Shown here piece after piece: positions 62,061 through 64,000 of a DNA stretch of 64,000 nt (the first letter of the stretch is position 1; each line of letters starts with the position of its first letter). The DNA lies in assembly GCA_003149065.1 (NCBI GenBank), contig QGFZ01000003.1:1-64000 (forward strand), given 5' to 3'. A program made the position numbers and the translations under genes. Source of the stretch: Ruminococcaceae bacterium R-25 (GTDB taxonomy: Bacteria > Bacillota > Clostridia > Saccharofermentanales > Saccharofermentanaceae). Below the pieces are notes generated by a model. It was not told the origin of the DNA. It saw only the letters and a list, made by a program, of their open reading frames with translations, and did no database searches.

Positions 62061-62825
62061 ATGCCGGCACCGCGCAAAAAGATCTCATATCAGGAGTTCC
62101 TCCACAGGGAATACGGATTTTTCAGAGCGCCGCTCGCGCCTGAGATGGATTTCTATGAGACAATCCGTTCCGGCAACCTGCGTAAGATCCGGACGCTCTT
62201 ATCTGAACCCTTTCACGAAAAGCAGGGCCTGGGCATTCTTTCAAATAATCCTTTGCAGAATCTTAAATACCACCTGACGATAACGGTCGCGCTGGTCGCG
62301 CGCTTCTGCATATCGGGCGGGCTCTCGCAGGCAGAGGCGTATTCATTGAGTGACTACTATATAAGGCTTTGTGACGAGGCATCGACCGCCGAAGAGATCG
62401 ACGAGCTCCACAACGAGATGTGCCTTCATTACACCAAGCAGATGCAGACTCTCCAGAGGAGCGCCATCACGTCAAAGGCCGTCAGCACGGCGATCAGCTA
62501 TATCTACGAGCACCTGCACACGCGCATAACTTTAGAGACGCTGGCTTCCGTGACGAATCTGTCAGCGCCTTATTTTTCGAGGTTGTTTAAGAAAGAAACG
62601 GGGAGCTCTGTCAGCGAATATATCCTGGGCAAGAAACTCGAGACGGCCAAGTCGATGCTCGCGTCGTCCTCGTATTCGATCGCAGAGATATCGGCATCTC
62701 TGGCGTTCCCGAGCCAGAGTTATTTCACGAATGTCCTGAAAAAAGACTGCGGCCTGACACCCAAGGAATACAGGAATCAGAACCGCAATATCGATTTTTA
62801 TCTGCAGCGCGCGATGCTGAACTGA
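62061..62825 (+). CDS. AraC family transcriptional regulator
   Basis: 254 residues. An N-terminal helical/sensor part (ISYQEFLHREYGFFRAPLAP) is followed by the C-terminal AraC DNA-binding domain (about 150-245): ITLETLASVTNLSAPYFSRL and YSIAEISASLAFPSQSYFTNVL, with GLTPKEYR at the end. CAGGAGAT precedes the ATG. It is divergent from the GH16 gene, which is its most likely target, so it would tune glucanase production to a glucan signal. Confidence 0.88.
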   Translation: MPAPRKKISYQEFLHREYGFFRAPLAPEMDFYETIRSGNLRKIRTLLSEPFHEKQGLGILSNNPLQNLKYHLTITVALVARFCISGGLSQAEAYSLSDYYIRLCDEASTAEEIDELHNEMCLHYTKQMQTLQRSAITSKAVSTAISYIYEHLHTRITLETLASVTNLSAPYFSRLFKKETGSSVSEYILGKKLETAKSMLASSSYSIAEISASLAFPSQSYFTNVLKKDCGLTPKEYRNQNRNIDFYLQRAMLN

Positions 62826-62847
62826 TTGGTTTAATATGCTTTTTCCG

Positions 62848-62960
62848 ATTGACGGAAAACTGTACGAAAAGTGCCCAAATCGTCAATAAATCCGTCAAAA
62901 TCAAGAAAATTGACGAAAACCTGTACAGAATTGTCCAAAACCGTACAGTTTTTCGTCAAT
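62848..62960. repeat. Palindromic array G (ATTGACGAAAA), two 61-bp units
   Basis: ATTGACG at 62848 and 62909 opens each unit; each closes with CGTCAAT (about 62880 and 62954). The second unit nests CTGTACAG-type words (TGTACAG at about 62922, CGTACAG at 62942). It fills the gap between AraC and GNAT genes. Confidence 0.82.
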
Positions 62961-62978
62961 GATGTCTTTAGACTTTCC

Positions 62979-63476
62979 TTACAGATATAATTCCATGTCA
63001 ACGCATCTCCAGTCACCGAAAGGTGTGGTGATGATGTGTTCGCCATATGCTTTAAAACCTGCTGATTCATAGCATTTTGCGGCTTTGGGATTGTTTACGA
63101 AAACACCTAAGTCAACTCTTGTTGCAGAGAGGTTTTGACGTATGTAGTCAATAGTGAGCTTGAGCAGTTCGCGGCCGTAACCCTTACCTCTGATGTTAGG
63201 GTCAACAATAACAAAACCGAGTCTAACAGATGAGTCGTCGTTCTCGTTAGGATATCTGATAATGATGTGCGCAACTACATTGCCTTCTTCATCAACGCCT
63301 GTCAAAGGAATGAAGCGGCCGGTCTTCAGCTGCGGAGCATAGTTGTCGTCGATGCTGTAGGGCAGGAGAGGGAAGAAACCGTAGCGGTCAGCTGACCACT
63401 GGTAGAGTTCTGTCTCGTTGCGGAGCCATTTCGCGATTATGGGTGAATCTTCTCTTGTATATGCACGTAAGATCAT
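62979..63476 (-). CDS. GNAT family N-acetyltransferase
   Basis: 165 residues. The acetyl-CoA binding motif A reads VDPNIRGKGYGRELLKLTIDY (about 97-117), followed by VDLGVFVNNPKAAKCYESAGF (motif B). The layout is of RimJ/RimL-like GNATs that acetylate proteins or small amines. AGAGG precedes the ATG. It is monocistronic. Confidence 0.9.
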   Translation of the reverse strand: MILRAYTREDSPIIAKWLRNETELYQWSADRYGFFPLLPYSIDDNYAPQLKTGRFIPLTGVDEEGNVVAHIIIRYPNENDDSSVRLGFVIVDPNIRGKGYGRELLKLTIDYIRQNLSATRVDLGVFVNNPKAAKCYESAGFKAYGEHIITTPFGDWRCVDMELYL

Positions 63477-63540
63477 GTGTTGCCTCTAATGTTCTCATGA
63501 TTTTCCATCATTTTATCACAGGGAAAAAGGGTTTTTTACA

Positions 63541-63558
63541 TGCATCAAATCAGATGCA
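63541..63558. promoter_or_regulatory. Inverted repeat upstream of the ORF6N gene
   Basis: TGCATC (63541-63546) and GATGCA (63553-63558) flank six bases. A TATAAT box lies at about 63617. These form the likely control region of the gene at 63657. Confidence 0.4.
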
Positions 63559-63656
63559 ATAATCCGTTTTTGGGACAGAAAATGGGAAAGGTCTTTAGCA
63601 ATAGAACGTTTGTTTGTATAATATTATCAAATAGATGATATATGGAGGAAAGGAAT

Positions 63657-64000
63657 ATGAGTAATGATAAGGAACTTATGATCATAAATGAGACTACATT
63701 GAAGGATAAGATATACACCATTCGCGGTCAGAAAGTTATGCTCGATTTTGATCTGGCAGAGATATATGGGTTTTCTGTTAGCGCATTTAATCAGCAAGTG
63801 AAACGTAATATTTCAAGGTTTGATGAAGATTTCATGTTTGATTTGAATAAAATCGAAATGGAATTGTTATCGAAATCACAAAATGTGATATCGATTCAGT
63901 CATATGGTGCCAAAGGAGGAAGAACAAAACCTGTTAAAGCATTTACAGAGCAAGGGGTTTATATGCTTATGACAGTTCTTAAAGGAGAATTGGCAGTAAA
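63657..64000 (+). CDS. ORF6N-domain protein, 3' end outside window
   Basis: The first 114 residues are visible; the gene runs off the right edge. After AGGAGGAAAGG-like ribosome binding signals the protein starts MSNDKEL. Residues of about 19-100 match the ORF6N domain (PF10543), with IRGQKVMLDFDLAEIYG, VKRNISRFDEDFMFDL and GGRTKPVKAFTEQGVYML. These domains bind DNA in phage antirepressor-type and plasmid regulators and are also common in Clostridia and Bacteroidetes chromosomes. The local DNA is AT-rich, in keeping with recent acquisition. Confidence 0.85.
   Translation, partial: MSNDKELMIINETTLKDKIYTIRGQKVMLDFDLAEIYGFSVSAFNQQVKRNISRFDEDFMFDLNKIEMELLSKSQNVISIQSYGAKGGRTKPVKAFTEQGVYMLMTVLKGELAV

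Overview
The window looks like the chromosome of a Gram-positive, carbohydrate-degrading anaerobe of class Clostridia, with a gut or rumen Oscillospirales or Saccharofermentans-like bacterium as my best guess. The reasons are the many lipoproteins with Thr/Pro/Ser-rich linkers and a clear lipobox, strong GGAGG-type ribosome binding sites, glycoside hydrolases GH127 and GH16 beside AraC and WYL regulators, and DUF families common in Clostridia. There is no rRNA operon, intact transposase or CRISPR array. Moderate-GC housekeeping-type genes alternate with visibly AT-richer patches at about 1-7,180, 20,800-21,830 and 63,500-64,000, which look like accessory DNA.

Layout. 1-7,180: 3' part of a propeller/solute-binding lipoprotein gene, a DUF4143 AAA ATPase and a TOTE-type primase-helicase-PLD protein. 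7,400-10,220: LysR regulator divergent from a small protein, an alpha/beta hydrolase and a cyclophilin-like lipoprotein. 11,000-20,780: acyl-ACP thioesterase, TPR membrane protein, HTH regulator, transglutaminase, full-length paralogue of the first gene, TetR, PD-(D/E)XK nuclease and a lipoprotein hydrolase. 21,270-26,280: truncated DUF262-like start, membrane protein fragment and a three-gene dynamin-like GTPase operon. 26,520-33,070: GH127 and a WYL regulator divergent from a tRNA-like RNA, a TROVE/DUF2828 (Ro-like) protein, RtcB RNA ligase and three unusual tRNAs. 33,700-41,660: membrane and zinc-ribbon proteins, including a duplicated two-gene cassette. 41,690-56,300: lipoproteins, membrane proteins, PAF-acetylhydrolase-like hydrolase with TetR, PEBP lipoproteins with AraC, a metallopeptidase and NUDIX. 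56,400-64,000: two-component system, DUF4003 protein, GH16 laminarinase divergent from AraC, GNAT, and the start of an ORF6N protein.

Two themes stand out. The first is an apparent RNA repair and surveillance locus: WYL regulator, Y-RNA/tRNA-like RNA, Ro-like vWA protein and RtcB, followed by accessory-looking tRNAs, two of which are leucine-anticodon tRNAs without the long variable arm. The second is a set of intergenic tandem arrays of palindromic units. Each locus has its own short word, alternating strictly in the two orientations with a period of about 52-74 bp. Two families (A and B) occur twice in the window and align between copies, so these behave as dispersed, structured, non-coding elements.
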